Positions 12,481-24,936 are shown, numbered from the stretch's first letter. The stretch: 64,000 nt of DNA from Microcyclospora pomicola (GCA_002786065.1 NHNY01000039.1:1-64000), one strand, 5' to 3'. Made by a program: numbers and translations. The notes: generated by a model not told the origin, from the sequence alone.

Positions 12481-15400
12481 CTAATGCACCTAAGAAGTAC
12501 ACGAGTTGCGGTGAGGAAAACGGCAGATGACCTGCGAGATGCCAGCACATACTGTACATAATCTCACCATTCGGTAGACACGGGCGGGAAGAATGGATTC
12601 ATCGCATGCGCGCCTCATGCAGGGAATCCTCACCCCCAGCACCACCTCATCATCGAGAGCACCTGCTGACGGTGCACATGCATGCTCGTGCAAGCTGCTT
12701 GTTGGACATGTCCGGGATGCTGGACCTGGGCGGTGGAGGATCGTCCGGAGAAGCAGGATCCCTGGTCGAGTGCAGCGCCGTACGGGACATGCACATGCAC
12801 CGGTCGGTACTTGATTGGGCACATCATACATGCCTGTATGTACGGTAGCAGGCTCGTAAGGCTGGCAGCAGCGGGTGATGGACATCCTGCAGCTCGCCAG
12901 AGCATGTGCTGCTGCTGGGGTGTACCGTACGATGACAGTACACGAGGGAGGTATCGATTTGTTGCATGCGGCATGCAGACCACTAGTCACGACTACACGA
13001 CCGAACATGAAGGAGACGGGTATGTACGACGTGTACTACTGCAGTGTCTTTCGTATTATTACAACAATGCGCCAGCGAGTTCACCCAGGTCACCGGATCT
13101 AGATGTGTTGGACGGATTCAATACTCCTGTGCCCCCACGAGCTCCTATGATGAGGTGATTGGAGATGTGAGGGTCCGGGATCGGACGCCACACGTCTTCG
13201 CTCTCAGACGCAGGAAAGGAGGTATACAGCAGCAACGGTGACCATGTGAGACGGGATTCGATGAGTTGTCAGACTTCGCTTGGGCAGGGAGGCCGGCCGG
13301 CGGGCAGTGCTCGTAGCAGCATTGTAGTGCTGCTGTGCTGTCGCCGCCAGAGCCAATTGTGCTGAGCAGAATGGTCGCGCGTGACAGGAAAACAGCACCT
13401 TGTCACGTTCGCCTGCATGTTTCTGAAAGCTGAAAAGCAACGAGAGTGGTTGGATCCCACGCGTTCCCGGCCAGCGCGTGGGCGGACGACGAACCAACCT
13501 CGCTGGCACAGTTCTGTACGTACATGAAGTGTCCTTAGCATGTGTTGGTCCCGTCGCTTTACAGACATGTGACGAGAGTGATCGGGTGGCTTTTAAGAAC
13601 GGCATAAAATCATGAGCACAGCCAATGAAGAAAAAGGGCACAGGCTGGGACGAAGTATGTAAAGCCACGCACGAAAAGTGAACGGTAGGCTGGGGTGTTT
13701 TGTCAGTGCGAAACGAGTCTAGAGCCGGAAGAGGCAGTTGTAAGGACGTCCAGCTTCTCCGCCTGCTTAGCCACGTGGTCGGACGCGTCGACAGGTGTGG
13801 AGAGGAGACAGTCGAACCGCCGAGCTGCGTTTCCTTCCGTTGTCAGGCGGCCAGACCAGAACAGACCAGACCAGCTGATGCTAATGGCGGCCGAAGCAGG
13901 GCGCGCAGTCATCTCCATGCGCGCGCGGGGATGACTGAAGACGATCAGGAATCATGTCCGGCACAGCTGTGGAGGCGGGAGAAGCAAGGATGGAGGATGA
14001 GAAGGATTTCGGGAGTGTTGTCCTGGTCAGAGTCATCTCAGATGCTCCCGAAAGGATGCGCGCGCGCGCGGATCAATAACAAAGCAACACGTCGGCAGGT
14101 GGGATGTTGTGACAGGGCCGCTCGTGGGTTGAAACACGGGAATAGAACGGGCAGGTAACGTGTCGGAGGAGGGCGATGGCGGTTGATATGCCAATCGAGT
14201 ATCTGATTGTGCGATGTGTTCTCCTCCGCTGCTGCTGTCGCATCCCGTCGGGGCGAGAAGTCGGTGAAAGGAAAGTGAGGCGCCACCACGAATTAATGCC
14301 TGCTAGCAAGAATGGTCCCGGATGGGTAGCACTGAGTGGTGGCACTGTGCTCGGTGAGGGCAGTGGGGGGAGGTTTGTGCTGTTGGAGGGACGAGTGCAG
14401 TGCGTGACCGCCTTGCATGCGAGATGGATGGATTTCAACGTGATGGGGAGAGTGTTGGGAGAGATGTGTATGTACATTATTTGCCATCAGTCGAGGCATG
14501 TATCGCGTCGAAGCAGGACTGCAACGACATGGCGGTGTCGCGACTCGAACATCCCGCGTCTCTCTCTGGGATGGTCATCCGTCCCGAAGCCACCGCCGGA
14601 CCTCTGACAGCCCAGCAGCGATCACCGAGGCTGTGAGGATGGACAGAGGACATGCATCAGTCAGCAGCATCATGTGCAGGACACATCACACAATGCCGTC
14701 GGCAGATAGGGACGCCAGCGGACTAGTGGCGACGGGGGAACGGGGAAGAGGGACAAGGGGACGTCGGTGGGTCGTATGCGAGAACAGGCCAGATCCGCCG
14801 TAAGCGGCGTTCCGGGGCGCGGGTGGAGGTGGACGTCGTGCCCGACATGTCGTATCGGATCGTTGCGCACGGTACTGTCGCAGCATGTGACCGCCAGCAG
14901 TCATCCAGGATGTGCAGCGTCCCGACGATGTAAAGCGTGGAGACGCTGGAGGGGGTCGTCTTGACGCGAAGATGTGAGATCGTGGCTTGGGGTGAGTGAT
15001 GTAGTCCCATCTTCGATCATGATATGTGCATGGCCGTGCATGTACCTCCGTGCTGTAACTTACTGTATCATGGTACTGCACATGGAGCGACCATCTCTGG
15101 GTTTCATGTGACAGCGGCGGGCCAATCGTGATGCTATAGGGACGCCGTGTGCTCGATACGACGGCACCTTAGGACTTTAGGTAATAAGTAAGTAATCATG
15201 GCTCCTGCGGCGGGTGCCAGGGCCAGACATCCGACGGGTGGAGCTACTGTACATACCAGTCGCGGCCCGGATGCGCGGATCGGGCTGTCAAACGAAGGCG
15301 GCGGGAGAAAAAGCAGAGATTTAGAGTTGCTTCTAGTCCTGGTCATCCGCACAGTTCGGGATCAGGATGATGGGATGCCCCTTCTGGTCTTTCCCTTACT

Positions 15401-15544
15401 TGGTGTTATTCGTGTCATACCCCGACGAGTCATCCGTCGTTTGGATGATAGATACTGGTGATACACGGTCTGTCGTAAATGGAGGACGACGACGAGAGCG
15501 TGGTCAGGTATCGGCCGAGGGAGAGCAATCAACAAGAATGACCA
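12481..15544. other. GC-richer gene-poor block
   Basis: Higher GC with many overlapping frames on both strands (for example 12490-13008 reverse and 12682-13158 forward), typical of spurious ORFs. No domain recognised. A (GC) run lies at 14058-14070, a short ACCAGA-type tandem at about 13851-13874, and many TGCATG/CATGCA/GTAC palindromic words between 12.6 and 13.1 kb. It may be distal promoter of the gene starting at 16396. Confidence 0.5.
14058..14070. repeat. Alternating GC run
   Basis: A perfect alternating G/C tract of 13 bases in non-coding sequence. Such runs can adopt Z-DNA in vitro; no function is implied by position. Confidence 0.9.
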
Positions 15545-16395
15545 TCATGCAGAGTGAACATCCCATCTCTGATCACCCCCAAACCACAATCCATACCACC
15601 GTAGAATCTCACCCCATCCCATCCCATCCCATGCCATCCTGTTCCCTCCAGCACTCCTCCCACATGGAATAACCTCGCGATCCATCTCCCCGGACATTAA
15701 TGACATGACTGGATCGACACTACCGCCTTACCGACACTCTTACTACCACCACTACCTTACATGTGCTGTCCTGTATCAGCCCATCGGTTAACGACTGCAC
15801 ATGTATATCACCCTCACCATCCCCGTTGCCTAACCTTACCGACTTTCCTCCGTACTGTATACTGTCCTGAAGTCTACTGGACCAGCCTGTCTCAGCCTCC
15901 CGACCCAAGTCTGCCAGGTATAGACCGACCAATTCCCCCTTCCAGGCCATATTACACAACCGCCCACCCTCGTTCGCATCCGACACCATCATCATAATAC
16001 GACGGAACCGGACACAACCACCACCCCATCCCATCATAAAACGTCGGATCATCCTCGCCCGCCGATCCTCGACCCTCCCCCTCCACCACCACCCGTTAAC
16101 TTCACTTGGCTTTCCGCTTGCATCTGCCCGCCCGTCCGCCAACGGCTTTGGGACCAAGTGGTGGGAATTCCCTGGCTGCCGGATCCATGTCTGCCGCGGT
16201 TTGCAGGTCACTTGACGCCATCACCCTCTGAACTCGCATGCAACTCGACCGCGACTCGACTCCACTCGATACCGTACCCACTTACTTACCGTTCCGCGCC
16301 TCAGCTGTTTTGCGCGTTTCCTCACCCACCATCACTCTCTCTCACCACCACCACCTCCACCACACCACCACCACCACCACGCCTCCCCTCCAACA
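15545..16395 (+). promoter_or_regulatory. Pyrimidine-rich promoter/leader of the areA-like gene
   Basis: The forward strand becomes strongly C/T/A-rich and G-poor for about 800 bases, ending at the start codon at 16396. It contains CATCC repeats (about 15613-15637) and a (CAC)n tract at 16342-16380. CT-rich leaders on the sense strand are common before transcribed fungal genes, so this is likely core promoter plus 5' UTR. The transcription start cannot be placed by eye. Confidence 0.55.
16342..16380 (+). repeat. (CAC)n trinucleotide tract in the 5' leader
   Basis: Near-perfect CAC/CCA repeats, interrupted by CT, end 16 bases before the start codon of the areA-like gene, so they would be in its 5' UTR. 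Length polymorphism between isolates would be expected. Confidence 0.85.
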
Positions 16396-18181
16396 ATGCC
16401 TTTCCGACCTCCGCACTCGCTTCTGCGGGTCGAGGTCCCGGCCTTGACGGACATCGACACCTCCTCCGTCGAGAGTCTCTTCGGCATGGTGAGTCGCTGA
16501 TCTCGATCCGATCGATCGACACGCCGCCTCTCCGCCTTGCATCCTTGCTGACTCGTTCTCTCGTGCGCGACAGTGGTCACTCTTCTCCAAAGTTTCACAC
16601 GCCATGGAAGACGGCAAGCGATTAGAAAACCTCAGCTGGCGATTGTGGAATCGCGAGACCTTCTGCTGTGACCCGCGACAGCAGGCACGCTCCACCCTGG
16701 CCCCGCGATACGCCTTTGCGCAAGCACGAACCGCACCCACCGACATTCCCATGCCGACGCTGTCGTCAAGCTTGCATTCCACCTCCTCGACCGAAGCCGA
16801 CGACGATGAAGAGCTAGAGCTCGCCCCCCACTCATATCTACGCCGCTGCGACTCCACCACCAGCACCAGCCGTGGCCGCGAAAAGCACATCACTCCCGTG
16901 GACCTTCAAAATATCGTCATCTCGATCAAGGAAACAAGCATGGTGGAGCCTGCGGACCTGGCTCTGCCTACCGTCATGCCGATCACGACAACCTCGACGA
17001 CTGCTGACGTCGCATCACAAGCGCTGTCCCAGCTTACTCTCGAGACCGTGCAAGAGACGCCACAACAAGAGTCGGACGCCGACAAGACTCCCAACCAAAG
17101 TAAATCCGACGCGACACTGCTCGAATCATCGTCATCGACCGTCAACACCACCGACCGACCTTCACCGACCGACTCATTCGCCTCATCAGAGAGTTCGGCC
17201 ACCGAGATGAGCACCCACAGCATCATCCGCGGGTTCGTCCCGGGTGGCGCCCCCTCTTCATACCGCTCTCAGACCAACCTCGCCGCACAACCGACGCCAA
17301 TCCTCCGAAACTCCAACCAGACGCAATACACATCCGTGCACCAACCAAAGAAGAGGGGCACGATGTTCACGATCGGCGCCTCGTCAGGCGAGGAGGAGAG
17401 CTCGTTGGAGAACCACATGCACCGCAGCTCACTATCGAACAGCCTCCGACGATCGCCGGCGAGGAAGATGACATCCTTCCAAGAGGAGGTCACGATCGCG
17501 CGACCTGCCGAGCACAGCGCTGTGTTCGATGATGACACAGACGAGGAGGCGTCCGAGGAGGTCTCCGAGAGCGCGATCGAGGACGACGACGACTCGTCGG
17601 ATTGGGAAGACTCCGACGACCAAAGCGGGCCATCTTCCATGAACGAGCGAGATCTGTTTCAGCGAGTGGACTCACGACCGAACCTGACCTCACAACGGTC
17701 ACTACTCACCACATTGATGCACGAACCAGATCGCGCGAGAGCACTAGCCAATGCTGCATCACGATCTACTCCCGCCTTACGAAGATCACGAGCATGCTCG
17801 CCGAATGGGCCGTCACTGGCCGCATCCCCGGACCATGGCATGACCATGGCGATGCCTCCTCAAGGCCACCCAAAGGGCCGACCCATCATCATGACCACCT
17901 CCAACACCCACCCTACCCAGCTCGCACTCTCCCCACGAACAACCCGCCGCAACATGCTTTCCGATGAGTTGACCGAGTCCCTCCGCAAGCACCTGCTATG
18001 GGAACGACAACACCGCAGCATCGGAAACTTCACCGCTCTCAAACGGCGGCACACCTCTCATGATGTGAAGAACCTCAAGCAACACCCCGAACCAGCGCCC
18101 GTCCTTCATAAGAACGGCAACACCTTCACCAACGAATATTTCCATGCAGGACTGCAGGAGTACCATGCAAAGGGCTGGTGA
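16396..18181 (+). CDS. areA GATA-like (DUF1752) and DUF3295 domain protein
   Basis: Two exons, 16396-16488 and 16574-18181, give about 566 residues. The intron splits the N-terminal domain: ...VESLFGM|WSLFSKVSHAMEDG, continuing to RLENLSWRLWNRETFCC. That is the short GATA-like domain found at the N-terminus of the nitrogen regulator AreA and relatives (residues about 22-60), but there is no GATA zinc finger here. The C-terminal two thirds matches fungal DUF3295, including KGRPIIMTTSNTHPTQLAL, RRNMLSDELTESLRKHLLWE and a final NEYFHAGLQEYHAKGW. A Ser-rich, acidic central region (about residues 290-355) is probably disordered. Role: probable regulator in nitrogen or stress response by homology only; molecular activity unknown. 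It is preceded by an unusually long gene-free region. Confidence 0.93.
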
Positions 18182-20075
18182 TCATCATCTCCTCCGTCCT
18201 GCATTTCATTCTCGTCTCTGCGTTCAAGCGATTTTTCAACGGCCCTCCAAAAAGCTATTCTCATGGCCTCGATTTTTATATGCATTCCCGTAGCACATCG
18301 GCTCCGGTCTTGTGCATCACGCTCTCAGTGAGCATAGTTCTCGCAACAACCCGCGCTGATTTTCAGCGACGGCATGACCACGTATTATTATTCCACGCCT
18401 CACGGCACGCATCGGAGGCACCTTCGTCACTATCACCCGCGGAAGGGGTGACAATTTTCCCCAATACCTTTTTATGATACCAGCATCGGCGAATGAGAAC
18501 TTCCATTCCATACGACTTTTCGAGATAGGGAAGGAAGACTGAGCGGCAGTTCTTCGCGAGGCGCTCCACATGCCACACCAGTCGCATGCACCGAGTGCTG
18601 TCGTTTGATGATCTCTCGATCCGCTGTGCAGCGGCATGGCTTGAGTGTCGGACCCGTACGGCTATTTTGCACGCTCGGCACTATTACAAGGCTGCTTGAC
18701 CCACTGGGGGCAGAAGTGATCAAGCACCACAGTGCAGAGCAGGAGGCAAGATAGCCGTAACGGTGGCAGTACTGCATTCTGTCTTTCCGCCATCCCCATG
18801 ACGAATGACACGTCAGCAACACGCAAAAGGCGACGCACGCCACTGCCGCAGCGCACAGTCAAGACCCTCTACTGTAACATGTAGTAGCTTCAGATCCACA
18901 ATTCAAAAACACATGCAAACCTGTCTCCGTCACTATCTCTGTCTCTTTCATTCACGTCTTGCATGTCTCTCGTCGTAGCTCCTTCCCATCTCACAGCCTC
19001 CCAAACACTGCCATAGTTCTCTCGCGCCTGTCTTCTATCATCTAGACAACCACACATTATGTACATAGATACCCGTCATGTGCATACTATACACAGGCAA
19101 GGTGAGTACAGTAAATAGGGCCAAGCAAAGCAACGCAACGCAACCTTCATCTATCTCTGTCCCGTCACGGTCTCACTCCTACCGGTCTCGTTCCTTGGCT
19201 TGCTCCTCGCCTCGCTCCTGTCTCATCGCCCCCGGCCCGTTGTAGTATAGATAGTCTGGAGTCTCGCGAGGGCTAAGCGTCTCCCATTCCATTATCGACC
19301 TACCTACCTTCCCTCTCTTTCTAGGTAACATAGCAGGCTGGTAGATAGAGTACTCGATCTTTGACATGACAGCTGGATGACTCGAGCTCTGTCGATCGTT
19401 ACAGTAGCATCGGTAAAGTAAGCAGGCACTCGTTCAGACGGCCAGATCCATGGCTCTACATAAGCGGAGTGTCACCCATCCTCGCTGATGTTGTACTGGA
19501 GGACAACCTTCAAGTAGATTCCCGTCCTAAACAAATATCAAAGGATATCTGACTGTGCAGCCCCTATGCGTCCCTACATGCACAGTGCATGTATACTCTT
19601 CGTCTCCACAGTCCGTGATTCTCGTACCGTATATCTCATCTCGGTGACTCGATCAGCTTTGACCTTGACGTTGTCTTCGGCCGCCGCTCCTGATCCACCT
19701 GGTTCTGGAAACGCGCTAGAAGCTGGTGATGCAGGATGGCAGGATATAGCTCTACAGCGATGCCGGGATGTTGGTTGGATGTGCTTGTGCATTTCGTGAG
19801 GTTGCTGCCGTACCTTACCTGAGGGACGGATGATCGCCACGCAGCTACATCGTCTAATCGAGAATGCATCCTTCCTATATATAGAGATCTATATATATAT
19901 ACATATATATATCTATCAAGGAACGCTTGTTGCAGGATAGGCAGCAGGAACACCATGCTCACAGTCATCGAATCCTCGAACGCAATGATATGAACAAGAC
20001 CTGCTGGCCATTCTGCAAATCCACCATCCTACCTCTAGCAAGACGCAAACACTGCCCCATCTGGAGACCGTCGAA
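18182..20075. other. Intergenic, no gene seen
   Basis: About 1.9 kb with only short overlapping frames. It should hold the 3' UTR of the areA-like gene and the promoter of the gene at 20076. CT-rich forward sequence lies at about 18900-19200. An AT-repeat tract at 19876-19916 is listed separately. Confidence 0.6.
19876..19916. repeat. AT-dinucleotide tract, partly palindromic
   Basis: TATATATAG, AGATCT and a (TA)n run interrupted once by a C. The tract can fold on itself and lies about 160 bases before the start codon at 20076, so it may also act as a TATA-like promoter element. Confidence 0.75.
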
Positions 20076-20816
20076 ATGCTAGCTATGCTTCGGAGTTTCT
20101 GGGCAGGACTCTTCCCCTCCCCATCTCCTCCCTCCTCCTCCGCTCCCATTCACAACCCCACGGGTACTCCACCACCAATCCTAGTCGAGATCTCCACCAG
20201 CAGCCCGACGCTCTCCAAATCAGGCACTCCGCCCTTCACCATCACCCTCCACGCGAGAGTCGAAGGGGCCACACCCCTCACCATCGACAGCATAGATTCC
20301 ATACTCTGCGACGGCGCGAACGTCCTCGACTACCTCGGCCTGTCCTTCCGAGACACGACAAGCGGCGAGCTGCGCGTCGGCCAAGTCCTCGACGACGAGT
20401 ACACTCCATCCGATACCGTGACAGCGGCAACTCCTTGCGTCGTCGAGATCCCGACCGAGGATGACTCGGCCCCGTATGAGGTGCAACATACCTTCCACAC
20501 CCCTACGGCCGAGCAGCGAGCTTCGCGGGACAGGCTACGTTCCGAGTCTCTCGAGAAGGAGACTCTCGCTGAAGATCTCGAGAAAGCGGCTCTCGATGAG
20601 AATCTCGAGTGCCTCGGTGATCAGACGATCGGGCTACACATCGGGAAGGAATATGAGATCGGGCTTGGCAGGTGGATGAGCGAGGCCTTGTGGTGGAGAC
20701 TGGGACGCAAGGCGGAGGTCTTTGCGCGAGGCCCGTTGCCGCGAACGACGGACGTTCCGCAGCGGAGGGTGAAGATGGTATTGGTGAAGACGACGACGTT
20801 TACGGTCGTGGAGTGA
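20076..20816 (+). CDS. Hypothetical protein, 246 aa
   Basis: An uninterrupted frame starting MLAMLRSFWAGLF. I do not recognise a family. The N-terminus has a short hydrophobic segment and a Pro/Ser-rich stretch. The middle (about residues 35-130) alternates hydrophobic and polar residues (FTITLHARV, CVVEIP, APYEVQHTF) in a way that suggests a beta-sandwich. Residues about 150-185 contain Glu/Leu repeats (ESLEKETLAEDLEKAALDEN) that look helical or coiled coil. The C-terminus returns to beta-like sequence ending KTTTFTVVE. Such fungal proteins are usually unannotated. A second in-frame ATG is at 20085. Coding is supported by length, composition and lack of stops, not by homology. Confidence 0.7.
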   Translation: MLAMLRSFWAGLFPSPSPPSSSAPIHNPTGTPPPILVEISTSSPTLSKSGTPPFTITLHARVEGATPLTIDSIDSILCDGANVLDYLGLSFRDTTSGELRVGQVLDDEYTPSDTVTAATPCVVEIPTEDDSAPYEVQHTFHTPTAEQRASRDRLRSESLEKETLAEDLEKAALDENLECLGDQTIGLHIGKEYEIGLGRWMSEALWWRLGRKAEVFARGPLPRTTDVPQRRVKMVLVKTTTFTVVE

Positions 20817-21145
20817 AGGTTTTGCGGTTGTTACTATCCTGGAGTTATTTGATGAGAACCATAGGCAAGGGGACTTAGATATCCTACGGGTAAGCTGTGT
20901 GTTGTAATCCACATTGATAGATACACCTACCTTGGCACAAAATATGTCAAATGTCTGCCCCTACAAAATCGCCATGATGTCATGGCATTTATTCGCTGCC
21001 ACTCCCCGCCAAAGTTCTGCCGATACTAACCACGCGTAGATGTCAAACGTTCGTCGTTGTCTCGTGACAGCTCGTTCTCGAGATCGAGACGACAACTGCT
21101 AATCGATCGAGTGCCCTGACTCGCAATTTTACACTCTGCCTTGAA
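20817..21145. other. Short intergenic spacer
   Basis: No gene seen. It contains the 3' end of the hypothetical gene and the promoter of the zinc-finger gene that starts at 21146. No clear TATA box or poly(A) hexamer was noted. Confidence 0.5.
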
Positions 21146-24100
21146 ATGGACGTCAATTCTGTTGCATCCTTGCAGGAACAAGGTCCTGGTATGTCCGAGA
21201 TGCAGCGCTCTCTCGCATCCGCCGCTAGCACAACATCTACGAGAAACACATTGATGGCCATTGTGCAGATGAGACAAGACACCCGTTAATACAATCGCAG
21301 GTGGAGTGCCCGCGCCAGACGCCGTCGAGTCGAAACAAAAAGCCCCGAGGAAGAAGAAGCCCAGGGTCTGCCGATTCTATCTTAGCAAGAAGGGTAGGTT
21401 TGTGGAGTTCCCTACTCGAACCTTTGTGTCGTCTTCTCATCTGTGCTTCTACCTCCTCGAGTCTGGCTACTGATTGACTGGTTCATGAACGGTAGGTTGC
21501 AAAGCAGGAAGCGAATGTCGTTTTGTACATCCGAAAGACAAGGATGGAGAGGAAGAAATCCTGCCAGATGTGGCTCCTGGAAGCAAAACTGCTGCTCAGC
21601 AGGTCCGGAGTGACGTGAACGATGACCCCAACACTACTGCAAATCGACCTCAGCGCGATTCGCTTCCGGTCAGAGAGAAGCCTCAGGTCATTCATCGCCC
21701 AGTACCCCAAGCACAAACACAGGATCCACGAGCGTTTCAGCTCGGCCAGATCCAACGTCGCTTCAAACCTGATATCACAGAGCAGCCCGGAGAGACGATC
21801 CTCAAGTTCTGCATGAAGCCGACCGACCCTGACTTCCCTTACGAGATCGATGAGCTCGAGTGTGTCATGACCGTGCCAGCTACCTACCCAAGCACTGGAC
21901 GCCCATCCTTAAGGGTGTTGAACAAAGATATCCCTCGTGGGTTTCAAATCAACATCGAGCGTGGCTTTGGTACCATCGCGGCTGGTGCTGAGGGAGCTAC
22001 GTTGCTCAGCCTCATGAACCGTCTAGATAGACAACTGGAAGCGATCTTGTCCGGGAAGATGGTCGAAACGATCAAGTTGGTTTCTAACCGAGGCACAGCC
22101 CCTGAACGTGCTAAGCCGGAGCCTCCCCCGGTGGTACAGTCTCTGGCCCATAACTCGCCCGAGAGGAGCCAACAGAGGAAAGTCTTCAGTGAGGATGAGA
22201 AAGCAGCTGCGAGACAGCGACGTGCAGCACATACTCGCCAGCTGGAGGCTAGATTCGGCCGGGTCCCACAATTCGCGAAGTCGAGCGATGGGTCTACATT
22301 TACTCTCCCGCTGGAAAGTCCCAAAAAGTCTACCTGGCCGGCATCTCTACGAGACTTGCGGACCTTTCGGCTTCATGTCTCGGACGAATATCCCCTGGTA
22401 CCAGCAACTCTGCTTCTAGACAGCGACAGCGCCGAGGCAAGAGCCGTGGAGAAGTCGTACGGAGAGCAGTGTTCGAAGATGGTTGACGCTACACTGACAT
22501 CTCAGATCAACTACTTGCTGCAGCATATTGGGGAGATGGCGAAAAGAGGAAGTGAGGCAGTGAAAGTATTGAATGCACCTGTCGTGGCTTCCGCGGTAAT
22601 TACGACAGTGCAAGTAACAGAGAGTATAGACCACAAAGATGGCTTGGCTCAAGCAAGAGACCCTGACCGTCCACACATTCAGGTCATCCCAAGACCCCCG
22701 GAATGGGACAAGCAGGACGACGACAGTGGAGATAGCGAAAGTGAAAGCGAGTACGACACATTTGATGATTCAGGAAGCGACGCTGAGGACGATCAGCATG
22801 GTTCCAACAAACCCGATGAGCAAGGCTCGCAAAGCAACGGCACAAGTTCATCCACACCTGCTGAAAAAGGGGTTCTGCTATCCTTCCCACACATGGAACT
22901 GCACGGAATCGAGCTGCTGGAATTGGTCTCTCTCGACATCACGATCAAGTGTGAACGCTGCAAGGACACGATGGACGTCCACAAGCTCCGTAATTACAGC
23001 GGAGAGGCATCGGCCATGCGAGACGAGACGTGCAAAAAGTGTGCTAGAGGTCTCGCGGTTGGGTTCCGTACCGATCTGATCCATGCGAACTCTGTTCGCG
23101 CCGGCTACCTGGACCTCGATGGGTGCCAGGTGATCGATATGCTGCCGAGGTGAGTTAGTTGATGGCACGATTCGTGTCTTCATCGCATAGAGCCCATGCT
23201 AATGTCCGTCATGTCCAGCACTTTCATCCCGACATGCGCAGAATGCTCCACTGCACATCCTGCACCCGGCGTAGTCTCAGTCCGAGGTGACTCGACGCTC
23301 AGCATCTGTCGAGAATGTCACCACAAAATGAGTATGACCGGCTTGTGAAGCATGAGATCAGACTTGGCTTACTGATCTGTTGCTCAGCATTCCGCATCCC
23401 GGAGGTGAAATTCCTGCAGATCAGTGCATCGTCATGTAAGTCATCTGATCTTAAGAATCTTCGTGGAATGAACTACGCAACTAATGTGCTGTAGTACGCG
23501 CGAGTAGAGCTTCGGGACGGAGAAAGGTATGCCACTCTCCCGAGCATGTTTGCCTGCAGGATAGCCACTAATAGATGCCATCAATCTAGGTGAAGGAGAA
23601 TCTAGGCATCACGGCCGGCACAGAGCTGCCTGGGCGCGGAAGATGCTCACATTACTGTGCGTGACTCTTCCTCCTGCTGCACATGACGAGAGTTATGGAC
23701 AAGTTCCTGCGAATACTAACATCATAATTGGTTAGCCAAGAGCCAGAGATGGTTTAGGTGAGTCTGCATCAACTGCACAGTCCCTGGTAATTGCTGATCA
23801 CTGCTTTTTAGATTCTCCTGTTGTTCGAAGGTTTATCCTTGTGATAGGTAGGTGAAAGACCGTTCTTCTAATGAATAATCCGGCCTAGTACCACTCCATC
23901 GTGGCTGGTACCATCCAATGCCGCCCAACGACTGACACGCGTTACAGATGCCATGATGCAGCAGAAGAGCATCCACTGGAGCACGCCAATCGCATGTTAT
24001 GGTACGTTTTCTGTGTCCGCTCGTAGACTTGATCTGAGCATCGGCCTTCATCCCAGTTGCGCTCAATGATATAAATGCTAACCTCGATCATAGTGGATAC

Positions 24101-24487
24101 TGTAAGCACTCCTCTCCCTTCCTCCAAACAAACCTCGTCGATGTCAACACACACCTCACAATGTGCTTTGACGAAGGCGAATTGAATCTATCAAGGTCCC
24201 GCTCGATCGTCCAAAGTCAGGCATGCTAATGTCCATAAAAGGTTCACGCGAACAGAATTACCGCCCAGAAGACTGCGGGATCTGCCACGCGGTCCTGATC
24301 GGTAAACGAGGCAAAGGCTTCTGGGAAGGCGGAAAGGGCACCAGAGACCCGAAGCGCATGAGCAGGAAAGGTAAGACTGGTTGTCATTGAGGACGGCTAC
24401 GATGTTCATCTTCGTGCTGTTACTGAGATGTGGTGCACAGATCCGAGAAAGTACAAACGCCGACCGGGCACGAAGCCGAAGGATTGA
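21146..24487 (+). CDS. CCCH and CHY zinc-finger protein, 13 exons
   Basis: I read 13 exons: 21146-21188, 21301-21393, 21496-23149, 23219-23331, 23388-23435, 23495-23526, 23590-23656, 23737-23758, 23813-23848, 23948-24001, 24094-24101, 24242-24370 and 24441-24487, which total 2346 nt or 781 residues. A CCCH finger (Cys38-x8-Cys47-x5-Cys53-x3-His57) is completed by joining exons 2 and 3. A helical/acidic centre follows, then CxxC pairs around residues 555-630. The C-terminus is a CHY-type zinc finger from Cys680: CSHY, WFRFSCC, YPCDRCHD, EHANRMLCGYCSREQNY, CGICH. CHY domains bind zinc and occur in Hot13 and RCHY1 relatives; the cellular role of the fungal CCCH-CHY fusion is not established. Exon 11 is only 8 nt (see findings). 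Every join keeps frame and restores family residues, so the model is strong although made by eye. Confidence 0.9.
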
Positions 24488-24936
24488 GAGGTGGGCGATA
24501 TGTCTTCTCAAGAAAGTTTCGCGGTGATAGAGGGAGGAACTCCGGTTTCTTGAGGATGGTCAGACGCAATCAAGATGGCGCAGTATCAGACGTCGAGATA
24601 GGATCAAGGAGCATTGAGCGAGCAACATATTGGTATGTAGCTTCCTGCTATCAAGTAAGACGTCGACAAGGATACTTGTGTGCGCTTGATAAAAGCAGCA
24701 TAAAATTCCTTCTCCATCGACACAGCAGACATGTTTCAATAGATTGTGGCCTGTGCTGTCGGCTCTGATGTGACGTTCCCACCTCCCGCTACACCTTCCA
24801 CTTTGGAGAGCTCCAGGCGATCACGAACACGCATCTCGTGCTCACTGTAGCATTGCAATAGAAACCATTCAGACACAAACACACCCTCCACCATAGTTCG
24901 CCACGCCTCCGTTCATCTCTCCGAAATACAGCAATC
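24488..24936. other. Spacer before RPN7
   Basis: About 450 bases with no supported gene. The final 150 bases are C/A-rich on the forward strand and probably the RPN7 leader. I looked for a yeast-type proteasome box (GGTGGCAAA) and saw none. Confidence 0.5.

Noticed and set aside
12490-13158. Opposed frames of 172 and 158 codons
   Set aside because: Mutually overlapping in a GC-rich block, Cys/His/Pro/Arg-rich by composition, no family.
14520-14580. Reverse-strand GTTCGAGTC that looks like a tRNA B box
   Set aside because: The flanks do not pair to form a T arm and no acceptor or anticodon stem fits.
6360-16395. GATA-type sites (for example TGATAA near 7139, 9410 and 12275) as evidence of nitrogen control
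   Set aside because: A six-base degenerate site is expected every several hundred bases; the number seen is not clearly above chance.
16322-16893. Reverse frames with poly-Val/Trp/Gly
   Set aside because: They read the (CAC)n leader and the areA-like exon backwards.
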